Below, in pieces: positions 20,999-30,723 of a stretch of 64,000 bases of DNA. The DNA lies in contig NC_083370.1 of the NCBI RefSeq assembly GCF_029542785.1, positions 1,858,001 through 1,922,000 on the forward strand. Reading direction: 5' to 3'. The translations under genes and the position numbers were made by a program. The notes beneath the pieces were generated by a model that saw only the letters and a program-made list of their open reading frames with translations, made no database searches and was not told where the DNA came from. Origin of the DNA: Malassezia japonica. Its lineage: Eukaryota; Basidiomycota; Malasseziomycetes; Malasseziales; Malasseziaceae. The stretch's first letter is position 1, and each line of letters opens with the position of its first letter.

Positions 20999-22198
20999 CT
21001 ACTGGCGCAGCTGCGCGAAGTGGTTCACCGCGCTCTGGGGGCGGTAGGGCTCCGGCAGCATGTCAAACTTGGGGATATAGCGGTCGTTGTGCAGCGTAAA
21101 GAAGCGGGGTGCCCACGTCACGCCCTGCGCCTCGCGCTGGCGCGCGAGCTCACGCTGGTTCTCTTCGATCGCGGTCTTGGCCTCGGTGGCCATGTCCATG
21201 TTCTTGGCCTTGATGCCCTCGGTCACCTTGGCCCACAAGCGCTGCGACTCGTTCGGCTCCTGTTCCTGCAGGGGAGGAACCTGCTTCTGCACGGTCTGTG
21301 CCTTGTGCGCGTCAAAGAAGACGCGCGAGTCGCCCGTCTTGAGGTCCTTGTACTCCATGACATCACTCCACTTGCCGGAAAGCTCGCCAATGGTCTTGCC
21401 ACCCTGCTGGACCTTGGCACCGATCGCATTATAGGTACCGGTAAAGTAGCCCTTGACCTTGAACTCGACCTCGCTCGAGAGCTGCGTCTGCGCGTTCGAG
21501 ACCTGGCTCGTGTCGCCAAGCTCGAGGACCATCTTGCCAAACATGATGCCGCGCGCATACATGTTGGGCATGCTGATGCGGTACTCGCCGTCGTTGTTCT
21601 GGCCGAGGAGCGCCACGCGCGTCTCGCCGCCCATGAGTGTCGCAGCCGAGTTGCCAAGGAACTTGCTCTTCGGGCGCAGGTCACCGTAGATCAGCAAGTT
21701 GTTTTCCGCCGAAATATAGTAGTAGGCGCTGACAGGAGGGTGATGCGAAACTTGCTCTGCAATGTACCAGCCCGTGGTACCGTTGGGGTAGGTGTACTGG
21801 CAGCGGAAGAACTCGCCAAGCACGGGGTTGTACGGCTTCTTGACGCCCTTCGGCTTGATGTGCCAGCCAGACATGTAGTAGCCGAGCACAGCCAGGAAGC
21901 GCTCCTGCTCGGACGGGAGCTGGTCCGCCCCAAAGATCATCTCGGGGTGGCTCAAAAAGTCGGTGATACGCTCCAGCATACTGCGTGGCTCCAGCACAAA
22001 CGTAGGGAGCGTCACCTTGTGCAGGTCCATGCCGATACGCAGCTGGCTGATGAGCGAGAGCAGCACGTTGCCCGATTCCTCATCGAGCTCTTCCGTATCG
22101 TCGGCGGACGCGCCCTCGGGGGGACGATCGTCTTTCGAGGGCTTGATGCCGTGGCTGGTTTTGCTCACGGCAGAACTCACTTGATCCAACAGACCCAT
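20999..22198 (-). CDS. Oxysterol-binding protein homologue, Kes1/Osh4 type
   Basis: 399 residues, consisting of the ORD only as in short OSH proteins. The fingerprint EQVSHHPP is intact, preceded by NPVLGEFF and the lid-side segment near the N-terminus (LISQLRIGMDLHKVTLPTFVLEPRSMLERITDF). No PH domain, ankyrin repeats or FFAT motif is visible. Such proteins exchange ergosterol for PI4P between ER and Golgi membranes. Convergent with the OCA6-like gene (31 bp). Upstream is a 137-bp gap to the SSN6 stop. Confidence 0.93.
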   Translation of the reverse strand: MGLLDQVSSAVSKTSHGIKPSKDDRPPEGASADDTEELDEESGNVLLSLISQLRIGMDLHKVTLPTFVLEPRSMLERITDFLSHPEMIFGADQLPSEQERFLAVLGYYMSGWHIKPKGVKKPYNPVLGEFFRCQYTYPNGTTGWYIAEQVSHHPPVSAYYYISAENNLLIYGDLRPKSKFLGNSAATLMGGETRVALLGQNNDGEYRISMPNMYARGIMFGKMVLELGDTSQVSNAQTQLSSEVEFKVKGYFTGTYNAIGAKVQQGGKTIGELSGKWSDVMEYKDLKTGDSRVFFDAHKAQTVQKQVPPLQEQEPNESQRLWAKVTEGIKAKNMDMATEAKTAIEENQRELARQREAQGVTWAPRFFTLHNDRYIPKFDMLPEPYRPQSAVNHFAQLRQ

Positions 22199-22335
22199 CG
22201 CGGTGCTCGTCGAATGACAGGAGAAGAGACGCGGCCCTCGCTTTTTCCCCCGTGGGCCCGTGAGTCCAGCGGGATGGGGTAACGATTAGGTAATAATACT
22301 TCTCCACCGAGCACGGGCCGGCGATCAACTACCGA

Positions 22336-25041
22336 CTAAGGAGAGGGGGCGGGCGCCTCGGCCGCAGCGGGGGAGGGCTCGGTGTGCTCCGGCGCAGCGT
22401 GCGAGTCCGTGTCGTTCGTAGGCTCTGTAGTAGGCGCACTGGATTCAGAGGGAGCTGGTGCGCTCGACGCCGCAGGCGCGTCATCGTGGGAGGCCGCAGC
22501 AGGAGGAGCAGGCGCCTCGCTCTTTTCGGGTTCCGGCTGGGGCTCGGCACGCGGCGCCTCGCTCACGCTGTCCACCGACATGTCCGCGGCAGGCGCCTCG
22601 GCCTCGCTCCGTGGCCGCTTGGCTGGCTCGGCAGAGGGCGCATCGAGCGCATGCTTCTGCGCTTTGTGCGCCTCGGCCTCGCGCTGCGCATTCACACGCT
22701 CGGCATTCGAGGCCTCGTATGCAGACGCAGCCGCGCCGGCAAGGCCCATGAGCGCACTCGCCGCGCCTTCGTCATAGTCCTCGTCGACTTCCCGGCGCGA
22801 CACGGGCGCAGGGCGCGGCGGCTCGGGCTCACGCGACATGCGCGCCACCGAGCCGCTCGGCTTGCGCGCGTGCTCGGCAGGGCGCGGCGCACGCGGCTCC
22901 TCGCGCTTGCGACGCACGCCCTCGTCGGGCCGCGCGCCACGCAACTCGCTCTCGGGCCGCGCACGCGCACGCTTCGGGTCCGCTGGCCTGCCGTCGCGGC
23001 TATACTCGGGCGTCGCGCGCTCCGTGTACTCGTCGTGGCCGCGCTGCGCGAGCGGCGCCAGGCCAGGGCTGCGCACGGACGACGTGTACGGCCGGCTCGC
23101 ACGCGGCGCGTCGTACGCCGCGCGCTCTGCACGGGCGTCGTAGCCACGCCACGCGGGGCCACGCGACGAGCTGGGCGCAGGATGCGCGGCCTCTGGCTGC
23201 GCGTCGTACGAGTTGCCATAGTACTGCCTGTCCCACTCGTGCGGCGCACCTTGGTAATAGCGGTTCGGGCCGGGGTGGCCGTATGCGGGTGCACCCGCCT
23301 CGCTGCGGTAGTCCGCGTAGGTCGCCGCGTACGACGGGAGCTTGGGCGACGTGCGGCCGTCGTCGCCGCGGTGGCGGGGCGGCGACGTGAGCTCGGGCGG
23401 CGGGCGTGCCGCGGCCTTGGGCACGTTGTCGATCGAGTCGTCCATATCATGGGGCACATACGCGTCCTTGGGGTGCGGCGCGTCGGGCCCCTCGGTGCCG
23501 TCCGGCAGCGAGCCCGGTGTGCCGCGCGGCGTGCCGGAGCCGTTCAGGACCGAGGTGAGGTACGTCGAGGGGTGCACGTCGCGGGGCTGGGGCGCCGGCG
23601 GGAGCGGCTTGCCGGTGCTTTCGGCGCTCTGCAGGAGCGACAGGCGCTGCTGCACCACCGGGTTCTCCGGCTCGAGCTCGAGCGCGCGGCGGTACGCGTC
23701 GATCGCGTCCGAGATCTGGTTGTTGCACGACTCGTACAGAATGCCGAGGTTGAACCAGATTTCCGGGATGTATGGGTTGAGGCGGATGGAGCGCGAGTAC
23801 GCGCCAAGAGCGTCGTGGTACTGGCTGATCTGGAAGTAGAGGATGCCGATCGAGCACCACAGCACGGGGTTCTTTCCGTCGCGGTACACGGTCTGCTGGT
23901 AGGCCTCGTACGCCTTGTTGAACTCCTCGGCCTCCATGTACGTGCGGCCGAGCAAATACCACGCCTTGGGGTCGTTCGGGTCTGAGTCGAGCGACTGCGA
24001 AAGGAGGTGCACGGCCGTGTCGACGTCCTTGAAGCCGGTAGCCGACTGCATGTAAAGCCCGCCGAGCTGCTGCAGGACCTTGGCGTGGTTGGGGTTTTCC
24101 GAGAGCACGCGCTCGTACGCCTCCTTCGCAAGCAGGTACTCGTGCTGCTGCTCGTAGACGTGGCCGATCTGGAACCAAATGTCCATCTCCGTCAGCGGCT
24201 TTGGGGGGTTCGGAAGGATGTAGCGGAAGCACTCGAGGCTCGATTCAAACTGGCCCTGTTGCTTGTAAATAATGCCGAGGCGGAAGTAGATCTCGTTCGC
24301 CTTTTCGTAGTTCGGATCCATCCGCACGACACTCGTAAAGGTCTCTTCGGCGTGCTCCAGCGAGCCGTAGCGATCGTAGAGGATACCGATGCCGTACCAG
24401 AGCTTGGGCTCGTTGGGGTTCGGCAGGTGGTACAGCGCCTGGTGGTAGGCCGTGTACGCCTTCTGCAGCTCGTCCATCATCAGGTAGCAGTGGCCCATGG
24501 CGCCCCACACCTCGCCGTTGTCGGGAGTGATGTTCAGCACGCGCTGGAAGCACTCGACGGCAAGATCAAAGTGGTCCAGCGTGCGGTACATGGTCGCCAT
24601 GGCACTCAGTGCGGGCACCGAGTACGGGTTGTGCAGCAGCGCAGAGTCATACGCCGACAGCGCGCGCGTGTAATCCTCCATCGCTTCGGCCGTCGATCCG
24701 ATCGAGAGCCACGTCTGTTCGTTCGCCGAGCTTAGTTTTGAGAGAATGGGCGGCATGGCATCCGCTACAGGTGCCATCGGCGCACCATCGACCATCTCGG
24801 GCGCGACGGCAGCAGCGGTGCGCGGCGAGTGCCGCAGCATTTCCGGGGGCGGGGGCGTGCGGTGGCGCACGTCCACGTACGGGACAGCAGGCGCACCCCC
24901 ACTCACAGGCACCGGCATGGGTTCGGCACTCGGAACGGGACGCGCACCCGATGCACTCGGCATGCGCGAAGAGCCGCCTTGCGACGAGGCACGGGAGTAG
25001 GAGCGCCCACGGGAAGAGGCTCCCATGTCTACTGGCACCAT
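22336..25041 (-). CDS. SSN6: TPR general transcriptional corepressor Ssn6/Cyc8
   Basis: 901 residues, one exon. About ten tandem TPRs at residues 100-460 (TWLSIGSTAEAMEDYTRALS, GEVWGAMGHCYLMMDELQKA, EPKLWYGIGILYDRYGSLEHAE, DIWFQIGHVYEQQHEYLLAK, AWYLLGRTYMEAEEFNKAYE, EIWFNLGILYESCNNQISDA) with the spacing of Cyc8, then a long disordered Arg/Pro/Ala-rich C-terminus. Cyc8 joins Tup1 in the corepressor that DNA-bound repressors recruit. The N-terminal 95 residues are Ser/Pro-rich, replacing the Gln-rich leader of budding yeast. Confidence 0.93.
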   Translation of the reverse strand: MVPVDMGASSRGRSYSRASSQGGSSRMPSASGARPVPSAEPMPVPVSGGAPAVPYVDVRHRTPPPPEMLRHSPRTAAAVAPEMVDGAPMAPVADAMPPILSKLSSANEQTWLSIGSTAEAMEDYTRALSAYDSALLHNPYSVPALSAMATMYRTLDHFDLAVECFQRVLNITPDNGEVWGAMGHCYLMMDELQKAYTAYHQALYHLPNPNEPKLWYGIGILYDRYGSLEHAEETFTSVVRMDPNYEKANEIYFRLGIIYKQQGQFESSLECFRYILPNPPKPLTEMDIWFQIGHVYEQQHEYLLAKEAYERVLSENPNHAKVLQQLGGLYMQSATGFKDVDTAVHLLSQSLDSDPNDPKAWYLLGRTYMEAEEFNKAYEAYQQTVYRDGKNPVLWCSIGILYFQISQYHDALGAYSRSIRLNPYIPEIWFNLGILYESCNNQISDAIDAYRRALELEPENPVVQQRLSLLQSAESTGKPLPPAPQPRDVHPSTYLTSVLNGSGTPRGTPGSLPDGTEGPDAPHPKDAYVPHDMDDSIDNVPKAAARPPPELTSPPRHRGDDGRTSPKLPSYAATYADYRSEAGAPAYGHPGPNRYYQGAPHEWDRQYYGNSYDAQPEAAHPAPSSSRGPAWRGYDARAERAAYDAPRASRPYTSSVRSPGLAPLAQRGHDEYTERATPEYSRDGRPADPKRARARPESELRGARPDEGVRRKREEPRAPRPAEHARKPSGSVARMSREPEPPRPAPVSRREVDEDYDEGAASALMGLAGAAASAYEASNAERVNAQREAEAHKAQKHALDAPSAEPAKRPRSEAEAPAADMSVDSVSEAPRAEPQPEPEKSEAPAPPAAASHDDAPAASSAPAPSESSAPTTEPTNDTDSHAAPEHTEPSPAAAEAPAPSP

Positions 25042-25190
25042 CGTATGTGGTGCTTATGAATGCGACACCTAAAAAAAGATGCCAGAAAAGGAAAAGTGGG
25101 TAGATCACGGCACGGGTGCCTAATCGAAGGGCCGTCGATCCCTGCGTGCGGCTGTCCTGAGCGACGAGACAGGGGTTCGGGGTCTGCCGC

Positions 25191-25196
25191 CACGTG
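25191..25196. promoter_or_regulatory. CACGTG upstream of SSN6
   Basis: CACGTG 150 bp before the SSN6 start, in the 260-bp gap between the PDX1 stop and SSN6. The gap shows no ORF or RNA gene. Confidence 0.35.
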
Positions 25197-25301
25197 GAAT
25201 TCTGCAAAGGCCAGCCGTTCATTTTCCAAATATGCATATGCAGAAACACCCCAGATCCGGAGATGCAGCGCCGGGGGCACTCGATGCTAGGAACGCTATT
25301 T

Positions 25302-26317
25302 CTACCAACCGCGCGAGGCTAGCTTGCCGCCCTTCATGTTGTCGGTGATGGTGAGACCGACCATGGCCTCGCCGAGGTTCGTCGACACCTCGGCGAGTTT
25401 TGCGGCGTCGTTGTAGTGCGCGACCGCCTGCACAATGGCCTTGGCGCGCTCCGCCTGGTTGTTACCCTTGCTGTTGTGTTAGCTGTTGATAGTAGGTGTA
25501 CGTACAAGATACCCGATCCCACAAACACACCGTCGCTGCCGAGCTGCATCATGAGCGCAGCGTCGGCGGGCGTCGCAACACCGCCCGCGGCAAAGTTGAC
25601 CACAGGGAGGCGCTTCAGGCGAGCAGTCTCCTTGAGCAGGTGGAACGGAGCCTGGTGTTAGTCAAAGCGACGTACCTTGAGGTCGCGCGCGTAGGCGTAG
25701 AGCTCGTCGTCGCTCATGCTCGCCGCGCGGCGGATCTCGGCCTGAACCGTGCGCTGGTGGCGCACGGCCTCGACCACGTTACCGGTGCCGGCCTCACCCT
25801 TGGTGCGGATCATGGCAGCACCCTCGCTGATGCGGCGCAGCGCCTCGCCGAGGTTGCGGCAGCCACACACGAACGGCACCTTGAAGTTATGCTTGTTGAT
25901 GTGGTGCTCGTCATCGGCGGGGGTAAGCACCTCGCTCTCGTCAATGTAGTCCACGTTGCAGGCCTGCAGGATCTGGGCCTCGACAAAGTGGCCGATACGG
26001 CACTTGGCCATCACGGGGATCGTGACAGCGTCAATGATCTCCTGAATCATCTTGGGGTCCGACATGCGGGCCACACCACCATCCTGGCGGATATCAGCAG
26101 GGACACGCTCAAGCGCCATGACGGCGCACGCGCCAGCCTCCTCGGCAATGCGCGCCTGCTCGGCGTTGACGACGTCCATAATGACACCGCCCTTGAGCAT
26201 CTGCGCGAGACCGCTCTTCACACCAAAGGTGCCGAGGTTTCCGGAGCCACGCGGGGTGGTCGCAGCCTTCTCAGCGTTGTTCGCACTAGGCAGAATTTTC
26301 GGGTTATCGGTCGACAT
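25302..26317 (-). CDS. SNZ1: Pyridoxal 5'-phosphate synthase, PdxS/SNZ-type lyase subunit
   Basis: Exons 25676-26317, 25506-25651, 25302-25470 with introns of 24 and 35 nt; 318 residues. (beta/alpha)8 synthase of vitamin B6: [53 protein letters not shown] (Lys-bearing [14 protein letters not shown] follows), [14 protein letters not shown], and [20 protein letters not shown]; splicing intron 2 rebuilds FVGSGIFKGNN. It makes PLP from ribose-5-phosphate, glyceraldehyde-3-phosphate and ammonia supplied by the PdxT/SNO glutaminase, which is not in this window. Divergent from RIP1 over 226 bp that carry TCACGTGA. Confidence 0.96.
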
Positions 26318-26389
26318 GGTTACGAGTCACGGCGCCTCGGCGTGTTCTTCGCGCCACGCCGCTGCGCAGCTGACGGAGCAGACTTATAG

Positions 26390-26397
26390 TCACGTGA
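26390..26397. promoter_or_regulatory. TCACGTGA palindrome between SNZ1 and RIP1
   Basis: Palindrome 73 bp from the SNZ1 start and 147 bp from the RIP1 start in their shared divergent promoter. Confidence 0.45.
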
Positions 26398-26543
26398 TGT
26401 TGCTGACATACGCACCGGGAAACGCCGGGGGTGGACGGAAGTTTGAGTTGGAATTGCTCCCGCAGCCGTTGGGCCTTTCGCTTCTCTGATTACCACACGT
26501 CGCCGTCTGGCTGGGTTTTCGTATACACCGCGTGTGATCCGTG

Positions 26544-27515
26544 ATGTCTGTCCCTATCTGTCGGAGTATTGTGTCGCGCCGTGCTACGAACGTCGGGTAC
26601 GTGTTTTCCCCTCGCTCCCGTGCTAACCGCAGCTCGACGGTTCGCCAGCTCGCCAACGGCACCCCTGTCGTCTCGGGTCTGAACCTCAATGTTTCGGCCC
26701 CGGCTGACCCCCACGCTCACGACGAGCACGCCGCGGGTCCCCGTGGCGACCTCTCAGCTGTGCCCTCGTGGACCAGCAAGGCCAGCCTCCGTGGCCACTC
26801 TGTCTTCTCCCGCTCGGCTGTGAACAGTATGTAACTTGCACGCGCGTGCGCTGACCGCCAGCCAAGGTCTCGGGTGTGCAGACCTCGGTCCGTGGTCTTT
26901 CGACCTCGGCCCGTGCCTTGGAGACCCCCGACTTTAGCCAATACCGTGCCAAGTCGCCCGAGGTGCACCGCGCCTTCTCCTACTTCCTGATCGGAAGCTT
27001 TGGTGCCCTGGCTGCTACGAGCGCCCGCTCGACGGTGACCAACTTCCTGTCGACGATGAGCGCGTCGAGCGATGTGCTTGCGCTCGCCAAGGTCGAGGTC
27101 GACATGGCCAACATCCCTGTTGGCAAGAACGCCATCATCAAGTGGCGTGGTAAGCCCGTCTTTGTGCGCCACCGCACGGAGGACGAGATCAAGGAGGCTG
27201 AGGACTGCGATGTGTCCAAGCTCCGTGACCCCGAGACGGACGAGCAGCGCGTCAAGCGCCCGGAATGGCTCGTCATGGTCGGTGTATGCACCCACCTGGG
27301 TTGTGTGCCGATCGGCGAGGCCGGTGAATACGGTGGCTGGTTCTGCCCTTGCCACGGTAGCCACTACGACATCAGCGGCCGTATCCGCAAGGGCCCCGCG
27401 CCCCTGAACCTCGAGATTCCCGAGTACGACTTTAACGATGGCGAGGAGAAGGTACGTGATTTTGGGGGGTTATACAAACAGATGCTAACACACGCTACAG
27501 ATCGTCATCGGTTAA
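26544..27515 (+). CDS. RIP1: Rieske iron-sulfur subunit of cytochrome bc1
   Basis: Exons 26544-26596, 26633-26826, 26862-27451, 27501-27515; introns of 36, 35 and 49 nt; 283 residues. Arg/Ser-rich mitochondrial presequence, then the membrane anchor ([28 protein letters not shown]) and the [2Fe-2S] motifs CTHLGC and CPCHGSHYD. The last exon encodes just IVIG and the stop, giving the expected hydrophobic C-terminus. The protein carries electrons from ubiquinol to cytochrome c1 in complex III. The presequence of about 90 residues is longer than in budding yeast. Confidence 0.96.
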
Positions 27516-27816
27516 GTAGGCTTCGTATTCCCTTGCTCTGCAGCTCTTAGCCCCACACGTTCCGAGCGCACCATCTGCCGGCTCTCTGCTCGGCACGGCG
27601 TTTTGCCGTTGGTCAGCCCTGAATTTTCATTGGTCCGAGCGGAGCGCGGGCGGCCACTGGATTAGCAATCCAAGTCGGCTCATCGGCGATCCGTGCGCCG
27701 GCTGACACGCGCTGGACAGGCTGAGACGCGTGCATGGCCGGCCGCGGCAAGCGGCGTGGGTCGATGCGCCTGTGCTTGTTACGTAGTGTGCCGTCTAGAA
27801 AACTATTGCGACGAGC
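27516..27816. other. 301-bp convergent spacer RIP1/SPT16
   Basis: No gene seen. It holds a 6-bp inverted repeat with a 3-base loop at 27658-27672 (TGGATT / AATCCA), which on the minus strand looks like a tRNA-Ser(GCU) anticodon arm but has no acceptor, D or T arms, and a 16-bp motif at 27631-27646 also found at 10109-10124. It is the longest convergent spacer in the window, so a short unannotated RNA is possible. Confidence 0.4.
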
Positions 27817-29693
27817 CTAGAGCCTGCCAAAGCCGCCTTTGCTCTTCTTGACCTTGGGCTTGACATCCTCGTCGTCGCTGCCCTCGCCACGCTCGCGGCG
27901 CTTCTTCATGTCGTCGCGCGCAGCCTTGGCCTCGAGCTCGTCCCAGTCCTCGCCCTCGCTTTCCTCCTCGACATCGGAGCCCTCTTCGCTCTCGTCCTCC
28001 GAGGCACCAAAGTCGGAGCCGCTCTCCGAGTCCTCGGTCGACTCCTGCTCCTCTTCGGCGAGGTCCGAGTCGAACTCGGACTCTGCCTCGCTGTCCGAGC
28101 CGTCCGACGCGTCCGACGCATCTGCCTGAAGGACTGCTGTGAGTAGGTTGTACGTACACTCCCATCCACCCTCTTGGAAGAACGCGTAGGGGTCTGCAGC
28201 GTGAGCGTCCCAAGCCAAACTTACCCTCGTTGATCGTCTTCATGATCGCGCCCCAGTTGAGGTTGACCGCGCCCTCGGTTACGCACACGTCGACCGAGCT
28301 GGGTTAGCCAAAGTACGTACTCAAGCCACTGCTTCACGTCGTCCAGCGAGGTGCTCGGCACGCTGCTAATGTGCAGCGGCGTACGCGAAAAGTCGCTAAA
28401 CACAAACACCATATCGAACGACGAGAGGCCGTATTGCACACGTTCCAGGTGCACAATCTCGATCTCGGACAGGGTCACGACCAAAAACGGCGGGTCGGTC
28501 AGGTGCACCAGGCAGTCGGTCGTCGGCTGCAGCAGGACACTGGCGCGCGACGGCACACCAGTAAAGCCCAGGTCGCGGTAGGGAATGTCGACCTGGAGGC
28601 GTCCCTCGGACGCGTCGGCGATGCGCTGCGCAAAGTGCTTAAACTCCTTGTTGAGGTGGTGGCGGTGACGGCGCTCCTCCTGCTCGAGCTCGATCTCGTC
28701 CTCGTCGCCGGCCCTGTACCGACGCTTGCGGTTGCCCGTCTCGTCGAACTGCACGTCGGACGCTTCACGGTAGAACTGGATGTCCTTGGTTTTCCGCTTG
28801 CCGATCATCACGGGCGACTTGAGGTGGAAGTGGATCAGCACAATCAGCTCCTTGTCGCACGGCTGGTAGAAGAGGTGCTTGACATTGCTGAACGGAATGT
28901 CGATCTTTTGGTCCTGGCGCAGCGGCGACACGAACCGCACACCATTCTGGTGGATCGTAAGGCCGCCCGGCAGGCGCTTACCCTCGAGCGCCGGGCGCGG
29001 GAAGACGTCCGGGAGAATATACGGGCGCGCCTTGTTGAGCACCAGCTGATCCTGCTCGATGACGTCGGCGAGCTCCTTGCGCTCCGCCTCGCGCTTCGAC
29101 GCGATGCGCCGCATCTCGGTGATTTCGTTGTAGATCGCGTCAAAGTGGCGTGCGTCCGTCGAGCGGTAGCTGATGTTGCGGATAAAGGTGGCGTCCGGGT
29201 CGTCGAACGGCACGTCGTCCTTCTTGCCCGACAGCTGGCCCGGCGTGACAAAGTTGATGCGCAGATACGTATACTCGCCCTCGTCCGACTTGCTCACGTT
29301 CTTCACCGTCTTGATATGAAAAGGCACGGCAAACGAGTTGATCGGCAGGATAAGCGACTGTGCGCGCGCGTCGACCATGATCTGGGTGAGCAGAAAAAAA
29401 AACCTACTCGCAGTTCGTCCACCTTGGTCGGGAGCATGTTCTCGCGACGGTAGCTCTCGTACTTTTTAAACACTTCCTCGTTCGCGTCGCGCTCCGCCCC
29501 GTCTTCGCCCTTGAAGCGCTTCAGGCCCTCGTCCTGCTTCTGCTTCACGAGCTCGCCCTGGTGCTCCTTCATCTTCTTGGCGACCGACTCGTCAATCGTG
29601 GCAGTCCGCGCACGACTGCGCAGCATCTTGCCGCCGGCCTCGCGCCCTCCTTTAACCGGCTGCGTCAGTAAGTCGACCTACACTCGGCGCCAT
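27817..29693 (-). CDS. SPT16: FACT complex subunit Spt16 lacking the N-terminal peptidase-like domain
   Basis: Six exons: 29682-29693, 29408-29659, 28321-29381, 28225-28298, 28158-28193, 27817-28133; introns of 22, 26, 22, 31 and 24 nt; 583 residues against about 1,030 in other fungi. It begins [20 protein letters not shown], directly at the linker that normally follows the NTD, and continues with the dimerisation domain ([15 protein letters not shown]), the middle domain with tandem PH folds ([50 protein letters not shown] after splicing) and the acidic C-terminal tail ending KSKGGFGRL. Histone-contacting parts are therefore present. The start is supported by a 22-nt intron after codon 4 and by a 116-bp divergent promoter to ATG8. 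Confidence 0.9.
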
Positions 29694-29747
29694 CGCGGAT
29701 AAGAGTCGCGACGCGTCGCGGCGAGCCGCGTGCTGCTTAGCAAGCGT

Positions 29748-29753
29748 CACGTG
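29748..29753. promoter_or_regulatory. CACGTG in the SPT16/ATG8 divergent promoter
   Basis: GTCACGTGTGG, 55 bp from the SPT16 start and 57 bp from the ATG8 start, nearly central in the 116-bp spacer. Confidence 0.4.
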
Positions 29754-29809
29754 TGGCCGCCTCCACGGCGTGGCCCCGGCGTGGCGCTTGCGCGGAGCGC
29801 GTGTGGCAG

Positions 29810-30259
<450 letters not shown>

Positions 30260-30723
30260 GCACGCGCCGGTGATCACGACTATCTATGTAGATGTAGCAG
30301 TAGGCATGTGGGATATCCCGTTGCGATCCGATTCGCATCGACAGCAAGGCACTTTTATCGCCTGCCGCACTGCACACGCATGCACACCGTACCGCGAAAC
30401 GCGGCACGCGCCGCTCGCTCCGCTGCCCCGCCCGCAGCGACACGCGGCGCTTATGTGGAGGTGCGCCGCGGGACCACTGCTTGCAGATTAAAACCAGTTT
30501 TAGCAGGCGCACAACAATTGACCGCCCGCAAAATCGCTGCCAAGACCTCGTTGTCGTGCGTGGCTGAAACCGGCTCCTCAGCGTTGGTCGGGTAGTAGGC
30601 CGTGTGCTGGTCACAAATCACCCCCTCCCTTCCTTCTTGAGCGCCTCGTCTGCCTCGGTGGCGTTTCTTCTCGGACCCAGCCAAAATTACGGCGTGCAGA
30701 AAGACGCACCGTTGAACACAAAC
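30260..30723. other. 464-bp gap between ATG8 and the PP4R1-like gene
   Basis: No gene I can support. Minus-strand ORFs here (for example 30451-30795) lack a start in context and any recognisable family. The stretch presumably holds the ATG8 3' end and the promoter of the downstream gene; no CACGTG or CCAAT box is seen. Confidence 0.4.

Noticed and set aside
27640..27700. tRNA-Ser(GCU)-like anticodon arm on the minus strand
   Set aside because: TTGGATTGCTAATCCA matches an anticodon arm but there is no T-loop GTTCRANNC, no D-arm and no closing acceptor stem.
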